Shown here: one piece after another, positions 25,540 through 33,958 of the stretch
Layout of the letters: each line of letters opens with the position of its first letter
Numbering within the stretch: position 1 is the stretch's first letter
Assembly (NCBI GenBank): GCA_902492935.1
Contig: CABUNJ010000002.1
Span: 1-64,000, forward strand
From: an uncultured Collinsella sp.
GTDB lineage: Bacteria > Actinomycetota > Coriobacteriia > Coriobacteriales > Coriobacteriaceae
Length of the DNA: 64,000 bases
Reading direction: 5' to 3'
Notes under the pieces: model-generated
The model's input: only the letters and a program-made list of their open reading frames with translations
Databases searched by the model: none
What the model was told of the DNA's origin: nothing
Program-made: the position numbers and the translations under genes

Positions 25540-26790
25540 TTAGAGAGCGGGTGGGAGGGTGTTGAGGAGAGCATGGGCGGTGTTGGCGGCGCAGTCGCGT
25601 GAGTCGATGATGTAGTCGGCCCAGGCGCGGTAGCGTGGCATGCGCTGTTCAGCCAGCTTATCGATGCCGTCGCGCGCGGTGATGGGGCGGCCCTTGTGGG
25701 CGAGTTCGTCGAGCTTGCGGTTGAGCATCACAATCTGGCTGTTCTGGTGCAGCAGCGGGTAGTTCTCGTCGCGCGTGACCACGCCGCCGCCTGTGGAAAG
25801 CACCAGGCCGCTGCGCTTGGAGATGTCAGCCAGCGCCGCCGTCTCTTGCTCGCGGAAGGCCGCCTCGCCGCGCTCGACGATATAGCCGGCACAGGGCATG
25901 CCCAGGCGCTCCTCGAGGGCGCGGTCCAGGTCGATGTGCTCGCGACCCGTGAGCAGGGCGATCTGCTCGCCCACGCGGGTTTTGCCCGAACCCGGCATGC
26001 CGATCAGCGCGATGTTCTGTTCGCGACGTGACAAGCGCTCCGTTACGTCCAGGATGTGCTCGCGCGGGGTGACCTGGCCGGTATAGCGCTCGACGGCCTG
26101 TGCCGCCTGTGCCACGAGCATCAGCAGACCGCCGATGCAGGGGATGCCGCGGCGCTCGGCCTCGAGCATGAGTCCCGTGCGGGCGGGGTTGTAGACAATG
26201 TCGATAACGCCCTCGAGCGCATCGAGCCCTTCGAGCGTGCAAGGCGCGTCGGGGCAATGGGGGAACATGCCGGCGGGCGTGCAGTTGACGAGCAGGGCAG
26301 CGTCGGACTGCTGCGCGATGTTGCCGTAGTTGACCTCGCTCGTGCGACCCACGGGTACGACGATGGCGCCCAGGTCGCCGAGCACCATGCTTGCCGTGGT
26401 GCCGGCACCACCGGTGGCTCCAAGTACGAGGACTTTCTTGCGGGCAACCTCAACCCCTAGCTCCTCGACCAGGCACTGAAAACCAAAGTAGTCGGTGTTG
26501 TCGCCGCGCAGACGGCCGTCAGGCAGGCGTGTGATGGTGTTGACGTTGCCCATACGCTCGGCGAGCGGGCTCAGCTCGTCCAGATACTCCATGACGGCGC
26601 GCTTGTAGGGGATGGTCACGTTGGTGCCCTCCCACTCGTCGCCCGTCATAAAGGCCGCGAGGTCCTCAGGCTCGCGCTCAAATCGCACGTACTCGAGCCC
26701 AGCGAGCTCTTTGTAGATGGTCGGGGTGTAGCTGTGGCCCAGCACGCGGCCCAGCACGCCGTAGGGGCGGGTTGCGGCGGTATCGGTCAT
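25540..26790 (-). CDS. aroEK: Fused shikimate dehydrogenase / shikimate kinase
   Basis: 416 residues. Residues about 1-255 are shikimate dehydrogenase: VLGHSYTPTIY (substrate loop), NVTIPYK with the catalytic Lys, GDNTDYFGF with Asp, and LGATGGAGT for NADP. Residues about 262-416 are shikimate kinase: GMPGSGKTRVG Walker A, IDLDRAL (DxD-type), STGGGVV and KGRPI. It carries out steps 4 and 5 of the pathway in one polypeptide. The usual S-x-S of the dehydrogenase loop reads S-Y-T, a conservative change. Its ATG directly abuts the pheA stop codon, indicating translational coupling. Confidence 0.95.
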   Translation of the reverse strand: MTDTAATRPYGVLGRVLGHSYTPTIYKELAGLEYVRFEREPEDLAAFMTGDEWEGTNVTIPYKRAVMEYLDELSPLAERMGNVNTITRLPDGRLRGDNTDYFGFQCLVEELGVEVARKKVLVLGATGGAGTTASMVLGDLGAIVVPVGRTSEVNYGNIAQQSDAALLVNCTPAGMFPHCPDAPCTLEGLDALEGVIDIVYNPARTGLMLEAERRGIPCIGGLLMLVAQAAQAVERYTGQVTPREHILDVTERLSRREQNIALIGMPGSGKTRVGEQIALLTGREHIDLDRALEERLGMPCAGYIVERGEAAFREQETAALADISKRSGLVLSTGGGVVTRDENYPLLHQNSQIVMLNRKLDELAHKGRPITARDGIDKLAEQRMPRYRAWADYIIDSRDCAANTAHALLNTLPPAL

Positions 26791-27936
26791 CTAGAGCACC
26801 TCCGTGTAGCTGCCAAAGTAGGTGAAGCTCTCGCACACGTCGTCGATGGAATCAAGCAGGTCGTCGAGGGCCTTGCTGCCAAAGGGGCAGTCCAGGTCAA
26901 AGTAGAACATAAACTCAAAGTCGCGGCCGGGGATGGGGCGGCTCTCGAGCTTGATGAGGTTGATATTGAGCGCGTAGAAGCGCTCGAGTACGCGATAGAG
27001 CGCACCCGGCTCGTTGGCAGTGGTGATCATGAGCGAGGTGCGATTAGCGCCGGGATAGACGCGCGGCTCGCGGCTGATGACGACAAAGCGCGTGTAGTTG
27101 TTGTCCGAGTCTTGGATATTGGGCTCCAGCACCTCGAGGCCATACAGCGTGGCACAGCTGCGCGAGGCGATGGCGGCGACGTCGGTGCGCTCGGAGTTGG
27201 CGACCATCTCGGCCGACATGGCCGTGTTTGGGTACTTGGTGGCGTGCAGGTCGTGGGACTCGATAAAGCCGGCACACTGGGCAATGGCTTGGCCGTGGCT
27301 GTAGACCTCGCGCACGTCGGCGAGCTTGGTGCCGGGCTTGACGAGCAGGTTGTGGTCGATCTTGAGGCGCAGCGAGCGCACGATGTGGAAGTCGAACTGG
27401 GCGAGCAGGTCGTAGACGGCGTTGACCGAGCCGGCGGTGGAGTTCTCGATGGGCAGCACGCCAAACTCGCAGAAGCCGTCGCGCACGGCGCGCATGACGC
27501 CCTCAAAGGTCTCAAAGAACGCAATATCCGGCACGTCGAAGAGCTTGCATGCGGCGATCTGGCTGTAGGCGCCTTCGACGCCCTGGCAGGCGACGGTGGC
27601 CGTCTGGGGGAAGGGTGTGTCAAAGGCTGCGGCCGTGGCATGGGCCTTTTGCGACACCGTGATGCCCTTGAGCTCGTTGATGTAGCGCTGCTGCTCGGCC
27701 TTGCTCATGCTCATGAGGAGACGGAACAGGGTGATGGTCTGCGCCTCGTAGCGCTCGGGCGCGCGGCTGGCGAGGTTGTTGAGTTTGGAGCGCTCGCGGG
27801 CGGGGTCGAAGACGGCCTTGCCCATCTCGATTTTTGACTTGGCGACCTCGGTGGCAATATCCATGCGCTCGACAAAGCTGTTGAGCAGGGTGGTGTCGAT
27901 GCCATCGATGGCCTGGCGAATATCGGCAAGGTCCAT
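26791..27936 (-). CDS. pheA: Bifunctional chorismate mutase / prephenate dehydratase
   Basis: 381 residues. Residues 1-90 are an AroQ-type chorismate mutase (DIRQAIDGIDTTLLNSFVERM, with the usual Arg/Lys pattern). About 110-290 is the dehydratase: VACQGVEGAYSQIA, VLPIENSTAGSV, and NNYTRFVVIS with the TRF motif. About 300-381 is an ACT domain with LESRPIPG, the phenylalanine-binding motif, so feedback inhibition by Phe is expected. ATG 27936 with AAAGGGG upstream is the start. A longer frame to 28080 runs through a palindromic element and is rejected. It leads to phenylpyruvate. Confidence 0.95.
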   Translation of the reverse strand: MDLADIRQAIDGIDTTLLNSFVERMDIATEVAKSKIEMGKAVFDPARERSKLNNLASRAPERYEAQTITLFRLLMSMSKAEQQRYINELKGITVSQKAHATAAAFDTPFPQTATVACQGVEGAYSQIAACKLFDVPDIAFFETFEGVMRAVRDGFCEFGVLPIENSTAGSVNAVYDLLAQFDFHIVRSLRLKIDHNLLVKPGTKLADVREVYSHGQAIAQCAGFIESHDLHATKYPNTAMSAEMVANSERTDVAAIASRSCATLYGLEVLEPNIQDSDNNYTRFVVISREPRVYPGANRTSLMITTANEPGALYRVLERFYALNINLIKLESRPIPGRDFEFMFYFDLDCPFGSKALDDLLDSIDDVCESFTYFGSYTEVL

Positions 27937-27964
27937 GGAGGCCCCTTTCGTGAATGGTTGCCTG

Positions 27965-28091
27965 GGGTAGTTAATTTGGGACGGGGCTTTTTTAGCTACC
28001 CTTTGACTGTCAACGAATCGATGGGTGCCAGGGCAAATATCAACTGGCATATGGGGGTAGCTAAAATAGCCCCGTCCCAAATTAACTACCC
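27965..28091. repeat. Long inverted-repeat element, copy 1 (37-bp arms)
   Basis: The left arm 27965-28001 and right arm 28054-28090 are complementary over 37 bp with a single T/A mismatch. The arm core is GGGACGGGGCTTTTTTAGC. The 52-bp centre contains its own small hairpin (TGCCAG/CTGGCA). It lies between aroC and pheA. A second element with the same arms but a different centre is at 61709-61813, and a lone half arm is near 53694. There is no open reading frame of its own. Confidence 0.85.
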
Positions 28092-28105
28092 TTGGGGTGG
28101 GTGGA

Positions 28106-29203
28106 CTAAAGCTGGCCTGCGTCCTCGAGGAGGGCGTCCCAGATGGCCAGCGCTGCGGCTGCTTCGGCTACGGGGACGGCTCGGGGGACGATACAGGGAT
28201 CGTGGCGGCCGTGGACCGAGAGCTCGGCGTTTTCCATAGCGTCCATGTCTACGGTCTGCTGCTCGCGGCCAATAGAGGGCGTCGGCTTTACGGCCATGCG
28301 CCACATGACGGGCGCACCAGTCGAAATACCGCCCAGGATGCCGCCGGCGTTATTGGACTCGACCTCGATCTTGCCGGTTTCGGCATCGATGCGATACGGA
28401 TCGTTGTTCTCGCTGCCGCGCATGGCGGCCACGGCAAAGCCCATGCCAAACTCCACGCCCTTTACGGCGGGAATGCCAAACGCGATTTGCGCGATGCGGT
28501 TCTCGATGCCGTCGAACATGGGGTCGCCGATGCCCGCGGGAAGCCCGTAGATGCCGCACTCCACGATGCCGCCGATACTGTCGAGTTCGTCGCGCGCGGC
28601 TAGGATTTCCTCGCGCATACGGCCGGCTGCGGCGGCGTCAATGCACGGCAGATCGTTCGTAAGGATTGCCTTGCAGTCGGCCTCGCGATAGACCATATCG
28701 TCCATCGGCAGGTCGGAGATGCCGCCGATTTGCGCGACGTGCGCCATGACCTGAATGCCGTGGGCCTCAAGTGCCTGCAGCGCAATGCCGCCGGCGATGC
28801 ATAAGGGTGCCGTTAGGCGACCGGAAAAATGCCCGCCACCAGCGACATCGTGCATGTTGTGATACTTCACGCGCGCAGGGAAGTCCGCATGTCCGGGACG
28901 GGGCTTGCGGCGCAGCTCGGAGTAATCCTTGGAGCGCGTGTTGGTGTTCTCGATAATCGCGGCGATGGGCGCGCCGGTGGTATGTCCATCGACAACACCG
29001 GCGATGATGTGGGCTGCGTCAGCCTCGCGTCGTTTGGTCGCGGTCTCGTCGCGTCCGGGGGCGCGACGGTCGAGGAAGGCCTGCAGCTTCTCCTGGTCCA
29101 CGGCGATGCCCGCCGGGATGCCATCGAGCGAGCAGCCGATAGCGGGGGAGTGCGACTGGCCGAAGATGCTTAAGTGCAAGACGTTGCCAAAGGTCGAGGA
29201 CAT
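28106..29203 (-). CDS. aroC: Chorismate synthase
   Basis: 365 residues. It converts EPSP to chorismate using reduced FMN. GQSHSPAIGCSLDGIPAG (His in the first conserved block), RRKPRPGHADFP, and RGSENNDPYRI with the later SNNAGGILGGIS motif are chorismate synthase signatures. The ATG is 1 bp after the aroA stop with GAGGAGG inside the aroA end, so the two are coupled. The downstream palindromic element lies 15 bp after its stop. Confidence 0.97.
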   Translation of the reverse strand: MSSTFGNVLHLSIFGQSHSPAIGCSLDGIPAGIAVDQEKLQAFLDRRAPGRDETATKRREADAAHIIAGVVDGHTTGAPIAAIIENTNTRSKDYSELRRKPRPGHADFPARVKYHNMHDVAGGGHFSGRLTAPLCIAGGIALQALEAHGIQVMAHVAQIGGISDLPMDDMVYREADCKAILTNDLPCIDAAAAGRMREEILAARDELDSIGGIVECGIYGLPAGIGDPMFDGIENRIAQIAFGIPAVKGVEFGMGFAVAAMRGSENNDPYRIDAETGKIEVESNNAGGILGGISTGAPVMWRMAVKPTPSIGREQQTVDMDAMENAELSVHGRHDPCIVPRAVPVAEAAAALAIWDALLEDAGQL

Positions 29204-29204
29204 G

Positions 29205-30524
29205 CTATTCCTCCTCGAGCGTGACCTTGCCGCCCAACAGGCGGTAGTGGTCGAAGAAATCGGGATAGGACTTGTTGACGGCCTCGGCGCCGTGGATCAC
29301 GACCTCGCCGGTGGCGCGACTTGCGGCGATGGCTGCCATCATGGCGATGCGATGGTCGTTGTGCGAATCGACCTCGCCGCCGGTAAAGGCATCGACGCCC
29401 TTGATGATGAGGTCGTCACCGGCAATGCGCACTTGTGCGCCCAGCGCGGTGAGCTCACGGGTGGTGGTGGCCAGGCGGTCGGATTCCTTGATGCGCAGGC
29501 GGGCACAATCGCGGATGAACGTGCGGCCTTGCGCCAGCGATGCCACGGCCGAGATGACGGGCACCAGGTCTGGAATGTCGTGGGCACTCATCTCAAAGCC
29601 AGCGAGCTTGTCGGACTGCACGGTGGCGGCGTTGGTGGAGCGCACGATGCGGGCGCCAAAGCGCGAAAGCGCGGCAAGCACGTTGCGGTCGCCCTGTGCG
29701 GAGCTCAGGGACACACCCTCGACGGTGATGGGGTCGGTGCCGATAGCGCCGGCACACAGCCAAAAGGCAGCGTTGGACCAGTCACCCTCGACGGCCACGC
29801 TGCCGGGCGTGCGATACGAGCCACTGCTCACGCGGAAGTTCGTGACCTCGGGCTGGCCGTCCCGGGCGGGAATACGCTCGACGTTGACCTCGACGCCAAA
29901 GGCCTTCATGGCCTGGATCGTCAGGTTGATGTAGGGGCGGCTCTCAATGAGGCCGGTCACCTGCACGCAGGAGGGCTGGGACAGCAGCGGGGCCGCTAGC
30001 AGCAGACCGGATATGTACTGCGAGCTCACGTTGCCCGGCAGGACAAAGGTGCCCGGGCGCATGCGGCCGCTCGTCTTGAGCGGAAAGCCGCCCAGACCCT
30101 GTAGGTCGCAGCCGGCGGCGATGATCTCGTCCGAAAGCGGGGAGAGCGGGCGGGCGCCCAGGCGACCCTGGCCCACAAAGGTGGCCTCCGCGCCCAACGC
30201 GCAGGCGACGGGCAGCATAAAGCGCAGCGTGGAGCCGCTTTCGCCGCAGTCGAGCGTGCCGCCGGCAAGGGCCTTGAGCAGGCCAAACTCAACACTCTTC
30301 ATGGTGGGGTGGACCTGGAAGCCGTCCTCGACGGTCTCGATGCGGGCGCCCAGCGCCGTGAGGCACCGCACCGTGGCTTCGATATCGGCGCAGGTGGTGT
30401 TGCAAGTGACGTGCGTCTCGCCGTTGGCAAGCGCAGCGCAGATGATGAGGCGGTGCGCCATCGACTTGGACGCGATGGCGGGAACGGTGCCCTTAAGCGG
30501 GGACGGGGTGATGCGGGCTAGCAT
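29205..30524 (-). CDS. aroA: EPSP synthase (3-phosphoshikimate 1-carboxyvinyltransferase)
   Basis: 439 residues, normal length. SKSMAHRLIICAALA (PEP/shikimate site), GESGSTLRFMLP (Gly-rich motif, here with Glu before Ser), RIKESDRLAT and DHRIAMM are the standard blocks. The ATG overlaps the aroB stop by 7 bp, with AAGGGAG inside aroB. Class I or II glyphosate-binding status was not assessed. Confidence 0.97.
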   Translation of the reverse strand: MLARITPSPLKGTVPAIASKSMAHRLIICAALANGETHVTCNTTCADIEATVRCLTALGARIETVEDGFQVHPTMKSVEFGLLKALAGGTLDCGESGSTLRFMLPVACALGAEATFVGQGRLGARPLSPLSDEIIAAGCDLQGLGGFPLKTSGRMRPGTFVLPGNVSSQYISGLLLAAPLLSQPSCVQVTGLIESRPYINLTIQAMKAFGVEVNVERIPARDGQPEVTNFRVSSGSYRTPGSVAVEGDWSNAAFWLCAGAIGTDPITVEGVSLSSAQGDRNVLAALSRFGARIVRSTNAATVQSDKLAGFEMSAHDIPDLVPVISAVASLAQGRTFIRDCARLRIKESDRLATTTRELTALGAQVRIAGDDLIIKGVDAFTGGEVDSHNDHRIAMMAAIAASRATGEVVIHGAEAVNKSYPDFFDHYRLLGGKVTLEEE

Positions 30525-31624
30525 GCGGATGCGTCTCCCTTCTGGCCGAGGCCCTCGGCAATGAGTTCATGGAAAGTGGAAAGCGGCGTGCGGTCGATGC
30601 TGCAGCGGCCAATGCCGTGCGGAATCACCAGATCGATGGTGTCGCCCGCGCGCTTCTTGTCGTGGAGCGCCTCGGCAAAGACGGCATCGGCATCTAGGTC
30701 GCAGCGGGTCTTGAGGCCATGGCGGGCGCAGAGCTCCTCGATGCGGCCGGGAAGTTCGGCGTCGCAGACGCCGTGCAGGGCCGCGGCGCGCGTGATGATG
30801 CCCATGCCGATCGAAACGCAGTTGCCGTGTCCGAGCTCAAAGTGCTCGCAGGCCTCGACGGCGTGTCCGGCGCTGTGTCCAAAATTGAGGAGCTTGCGCT
30901 GGTTGGTTTCGCGCTCGTCGGCGACGACCACGGCGCGCTTGATGTCGATGTTGCGGGCGATGATGAGCGCTACGCGGGCCACATCGCGGTTGAGCAGCTC
31001 CAGCGTGAGCGGGGTCTTCTCCAGCTCGGCGAACAGCTCGGGGTCGGCGATCACGGCGTGCTTGACGACCTCGCCGCAGCCGTCGGCGAACTGCTCGGGT
31101 GTGAGGGTGGCCAGGCACCCCACGTCGGCGATAACCACGCTCGGCTGCCAAAAGGCGCCGGCCAAGTTCTTGCCGGCAGCCAGGTCGATGGCGGTCTTGC
31201 CGCCCACCGACGAATCCACCATGGCGAGCAGGCTCGTGGGGATCTGCACAAACTTGCAGCCGCGCATGTAGGTGGCGGCCACAAAGCCCGCCACGTCGCC
31301 CACGACGCCGCCGCCAAGTGCCACGATCACGTCGGAGCGCGAAAGCTCGTGCTCGGCCACAAACTCCAAAATGGCAACATAGGTCTCGGCGCGCTTATGA
31401 GCCTCGCCGGCCTCGAAGGTGCAGATGCTCACCTCGTAGCCTGACGCCTCCAGGCTCTGCTTAACGGGCATCTGGTAGAGCGGGCCCACGTTGGTGTCCG
31501 TCACGATGACGGCCTTGGTGCCGCCGGCAGTGGCGCGCACGAGCGGTCCCGCCTGCTCCAGCAAAAACGTGCCAACATGCACCTGGTAGGGGCGTGCAGT
31601 GTCGATATCGATGGTAATCGCCAT
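30518..31624 (-). CDS. aroB: 3-dehydroquinate synthase
   Basis: 368 residues. It cyclises DAHP to 3-dehydroquinate with NAD and a metal. ALGGGVVGDVAGFVAATYMRG is the NAD/metal region, IPTSLLAMVDSSVGGKT follows, and metal ligands are in DGCGEVVKH, LLNFGHSAGHAVE and ELGHGNCVSIG. AAAGGA upstream supports ATG 31624. It overlaps aroA downstream and follows tyrA after 36 bp. Confidence 0.97.
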   Translation of the reverse strand: MAITIDIDTARPYQVHVGTFLLEQAGPLVRATAGGTKAVIVTDTNVGPLYQMPVKQSLEASGYEVSICTFEAGEAHKRAETYVAILEFVAEHELSRSDVIVALGGGVVGDVAGFVAATYMRGCKFVQIPTSLLAMVDSSVGGKTAIDLAAGKNLAGAFWQPSVVIADVGCLATLTPEQFADGCGEVVKHAVIADPELFAELEKTPLTLELLNRDVARVALIIARNIDIKRAVVVADERETNQRKLLNFGHSAGHAVEACEHFELGHGNCVSIGMGIITRAAALHGVCDAELPGRIEELCARHGLKTRCDLDADAVFAEALHDKKRAGDTIDLVIPHGIGRCSIDRTPLSTFHELIAEGLGQKGDASAC

Positions 31625-31660
31625 AAGCTTCGGTCCTTTCGACCTGGCGTGATAGGTGGT

Positions 31661-32575
31661 CTAGTGGGAGGTCTCGTCGTCGAGCGCGCGCTTAATGCGG
31701 TCGCCCTCGGCAAGGAGATTCTCCAGATAGCGCTGGTCGCGGTCCTTGAGCGCACGGCTGTAGGCGCCAAGCGACTCGATTAGATGGTCGATCTCGAAGA
31801 CGAGCGCGTCGGCGTCGTCGATCATGAGCTCGGACCACATCTGGGGGTTGAGGTGCGCCACGCGGGTGAGATCGCGGTAGCTACCGGCCGAAAAGCCGTG
31901 GTGGACCTGGGCGGTCGGACTCTTTACGTAGGCGTTGGACACCACATGCGCAAGCTGGCTCGTGAAGGCGATGACGCGGTCGTGCTCGGCGGCGCTGGTC
32001 ACGCTGAACTTGCCAAAGCCCAAGGGGCGCACCATCTCGCGCACCTGGCCCAAAAGCTCCAGTTTGAGTGCATCGTCTACCGCGGGTGGCACGAGCACGA
32101 GCGGGGCGCCCTGGAACAGGTCGGCGCGGGAGTGCGCGTAGCCCGAGTACTGCGTGCCCGCCATGGGGTGCGCGCCCACAAAGTAAAAGCCGTGCTCGCG
32201 GGCAAGCTCAAAGGCGCGCTCGCACACGATGCCTTTGACGCCCACGGTGTCGATCACCACAGGGCCCATGATGGCCTCGGTGTCGGTGGCGTCGGCGAGT
32301 GCCTGGGCATGCTCCTCGAGCCACTCGATGCAGGCCTCGGGGTAGCAGGCCAGGACGATGATGTCGCATTCGCCGAGCGTCTCGTCGTTGAGCTCTCCGG
32401 CGACAGTGCCCATGCTGGCGGCCGTCATGACATCGTCATCGGGGTCCCAGGCCAGCACTCGGACGCCCGCCTGCGCATAGCCGCGGGCAAAACTGCCGCC
32501 GATGAGGCCCAGGCCGACGATGCCGGCGCACTTGGGGCCGCCCTGGTTAACGCGCGCGTTTCTCACCGTACCCAT
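31661..32575 (-). CDS. tyrA: Prephenate dehydrogenase
   Basis: 304 residues. It oxidises prephenate to 4-hydroxyphenylpyruvate for tyrosine. AGIVGLGLIGGSFARG is the NAD-binding motif; VGAHPMAGTQ holds the catalytic-region His and GFSAGSYRDLTRVA is a conserved C-terminal block. There is no C-terminal ACT domain, so regulation would differ from ACT-bearing TyrA proteins. GGAG six bases before the ATG supports the start. It follows the DAHP synthase stop by 3 bp. Confidence 0.93.
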   Translation of the reverse strand: MGTVRNARVNQGGPKCAGIVGLGLIGGSFARGYAQAGVRVLAWDPDDDVMTAASMGTVAGELNDETLGECDIIVLACYPEACIEWLEEHAQALADATDTEAIMGPVVIDTVGVKGIVCERAFELAREHGFYFVGAHPMAGTQYSGYAHSRADLFQGAPLVLVPPAVDDALKLELLGQVREMVRPLGFGKFSVTSAAEHDRVIAFTSQLAHVVSNAYVKSPTAQVHHGFSAGSYRDLTRVAHLNPQMWSELMIDDADALVFEIDHLIESLGAYSRALKDRDQRYLENLLAEGDRIKRALDDETSH

Positions 32576-32578
32576 GGG

Positions 32579-33601
32579 CTACTCCATGGTCTCTTGGCAG
32601 ACAACCTCGCGGATGGCTCGGATGCGGCGCATGGTGTCGTCGAACTGATCGGGGGTGAGGGCCTGGGCGCCGTCGGACCAGGCGCGGCTCGGCTCGTCGT
32701 GGACCTCGATCTCCAGGCCGTTGGCACCGCAGGCGGTCGCGGCGAGCGCCATGGGCTCAACGTAGCGGGTGTAGCCGGTGGCGTGGCTGGGGTCGGCGAC
32801 GACGGGCAGGTGCGACAGGTGGTGCAGCACCGGCACGGCGTTGAGGTCGAAGGTATTGCGGGTGCGGGTCTCGAAGGTGCGGATACCGCGCTCGCACAGG
32901 ATGACGTTGTCGTTGCCCTCGCTCATGATGTACTCGGCGGCCATGAGCAGCTCGTCGATCGTGCCGGACATGCCGCGCTTGAGCAGAATCGGGGTCTGCG
33001 TCTTGCCGACCTCCTTGAGCAGGGGGAAGTTCTGGGCGTTGCGGGCGCCGATCTGCATGACGTCGATCTTCTTGTCCAAGAAGACCTGCACGTCGCGCGG
33101 GTCCATGATCTCGGTGACGATCGGCATGTCGAGCTCGGCCGAGGCCTCGCACAGCAGGTCGAGGCCGGCGGGGCCCATGCCCTGGTAGGCGTACGGGGAA
33201 GTACGGGGCTTGTAGGCACCGCCGCGCAGCATCGTGGCGCCGGCTGCCTTCACGCGGCGTGCGATGCGAATGAGGTTCTCGCCCTCGACGGAGCAGGGGC
33301 CGGCGATGACTTGGAACTGGTCGCCACCGATCTTGACGCCGTGGCCGCAGTCGATGATGGAGTCCTCGGGGTGGAACTTGCGGTTTGCGCGCTTGAACGG
33401 CTCGGAAACGCGCTGCACGCGCTCGACGACGTCCATGGACTCGAGCAGGAACGGGTCGATCTTGGTCGTATCGCCCACCAGGCCGATGATCGTCTCATTC
33501 TCGCCGCGCGAGACGTCGGTCTTCAGGCCCTTTTTCTCAATCCAGCTGACGATATGGCTGACGGCCTCGTCGCTGGCGCTCTGCTTTAAAATTGCAATCA
33601 T
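32579..33601 (-). CDS. aroF: 3-deoxy-7-phosphoheptulonate (DAHP) synthase, B. subtilis-type
   Basis: 340 residues. It condenses PEP and erythrose-4-phosphate, the entry step. The N-terminal about 70 residues (MIAILKQSASDEAV, ETIIGLVGD) are the ferredoxin-like/ACT-like regulatory domain of this subfamily. The catalytic part has VIAGPCSVEGE, RGGAYKPRTSPYAYQG, ILLKRGM, CERGIRTFE and VVADPSHATG with metal and PEP ligands. ATG 33601 (GAGAGG upstream) is chosen over a frame from 33649. It heads the aromatic operon and is the likely control point. Confidence 0.96.
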   Translation of the reverse strand: MIAILKQSASDEAVSHIVSWIEKKGLKTDVSRGENETIIGLVGDTTKIDPFLLESMDVVERVQRVSEPFKRANRKFHPEDSIIDCGHGVKIGGDQFQVIAGPCSVEGENLIRIARRVKAAGATMLRGGAYKPRTSPYAYQGMGPAGLDLLCEASAELDMPIVTEIMDPRDVQVFLDKKIDVMQIGARNAQNFPLLKEVGKTQTPILLKRGMSGTIDELLMAAEYIMSEGNDNVILCERGIRTFETRTRNTFDLNAVPVLHHLSHLPVVADPSHATGYTRYVEPMALAATACGANGLEIEVHDEPSRAWSDGAQALTPDQFDDTMRRIRAIREVVCQETME

Positions 33602-33634
33602 GGTGTGCCTCTCACCTCGATGGATAACTTTTGC

Positions 33635-33659
33635 AAAAACGGCCCGCATCGCGAGCCGT
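33635..33659 (-). terminator. Terminator-like hairpin in the leader of the aromatic operon
   Basis: On the minus strand ACGGCTCGC (33659-33651) pairs with GCGGGCCGT (33647-33639), one wobble, 3-nt loop, followed by TTTTT. It lies 34-58 bp upstream of the DAHP synthase ATG. A possible -10 (TAGTAT, minus strand, 33688-33683) is just upstream. It could be an attenuator or stop antisense transcription toward the operon. Confidence 0.6.
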
Positions 33660-33764
33660 GTATATATGGTGCATGAGAGTTTATACTATCTGACTCGCTT
33701 TTGCCTTCTAAAGTGGGCCGTTGCACCGCGTCTTCCTCGGAATTGCAAAGCTTTTTCTTTTATT

Positions 33765-33794
33765 TTGATAGCCCGAGGTGCACTTGGGTATAAT
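33765..33794 (+). promoter_or_regulatory. Promoter of tRNA-Arg(CCG)
   Basis: TTGATA (33765-33770), 18-bp spacer, perfect TATAAT (33789-33794). The tRNA begins 11 bp after the -10, as expected for a tRNA transcription start. Confidence 0.85.
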
Positions 33795-33805
33795 GCCAAA
33801 CGTTG

Positions 33806-33882
33806 GCCCTATTAGCTCAGGGGATTAGAGCGTCTGCCTCCGGAGCAGAAGGCCGTTGGTTCGAATCCAACATGGGGCACCA
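33806..33882 (+). tRNA. tRNA-Arg (anticodon CCG)
   Basis: 77 nt including encoded CCA. Acceptor GCCCTAT pairs with ATGGGGC (one wobble); D-stem GCTC/GAGC; anticodon stem TCTGC/GCAGA with loop CTCCGGA giving CCG, reading CGG; T-stem GTTGG/CCAAC with TTCGAAT. All stems are intact. Confidence 0.95.
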
Positions 33883-33893
33883 TCGAACGTAAG

Positions 33894-33929
33894 ACCGTCC
33901 GAACCTCGCATGGTCCGGGCGGTTTTTCT
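33894..33929 (+). terminator. Intrinsic terminator after tRNA-Arg(CCG)
   Basis: ACCGTCCGAACC (33894-33905) pairs with GGTCCGGGCGGT (33912-33923), one mismatch and one wobble, then TTTTCTT. Confidence 0.88.
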
Positions 33930-33958
33930 TATACCGACGCGACGTGATGGGACGTGGT

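Noticed and set aside
27937..28080. N-terminal extension of pheA
   Set aside because: It would translate through the inverted-repeat element; ATG 27936 has a good RBS and the chorismate mutase begins there.
31784..33589. 601-codon plus-strand frame opposite tyrA and DAHP synthase
   Set aside because: Same composition artefact; the minus-strand genes have clear motifs and starts.
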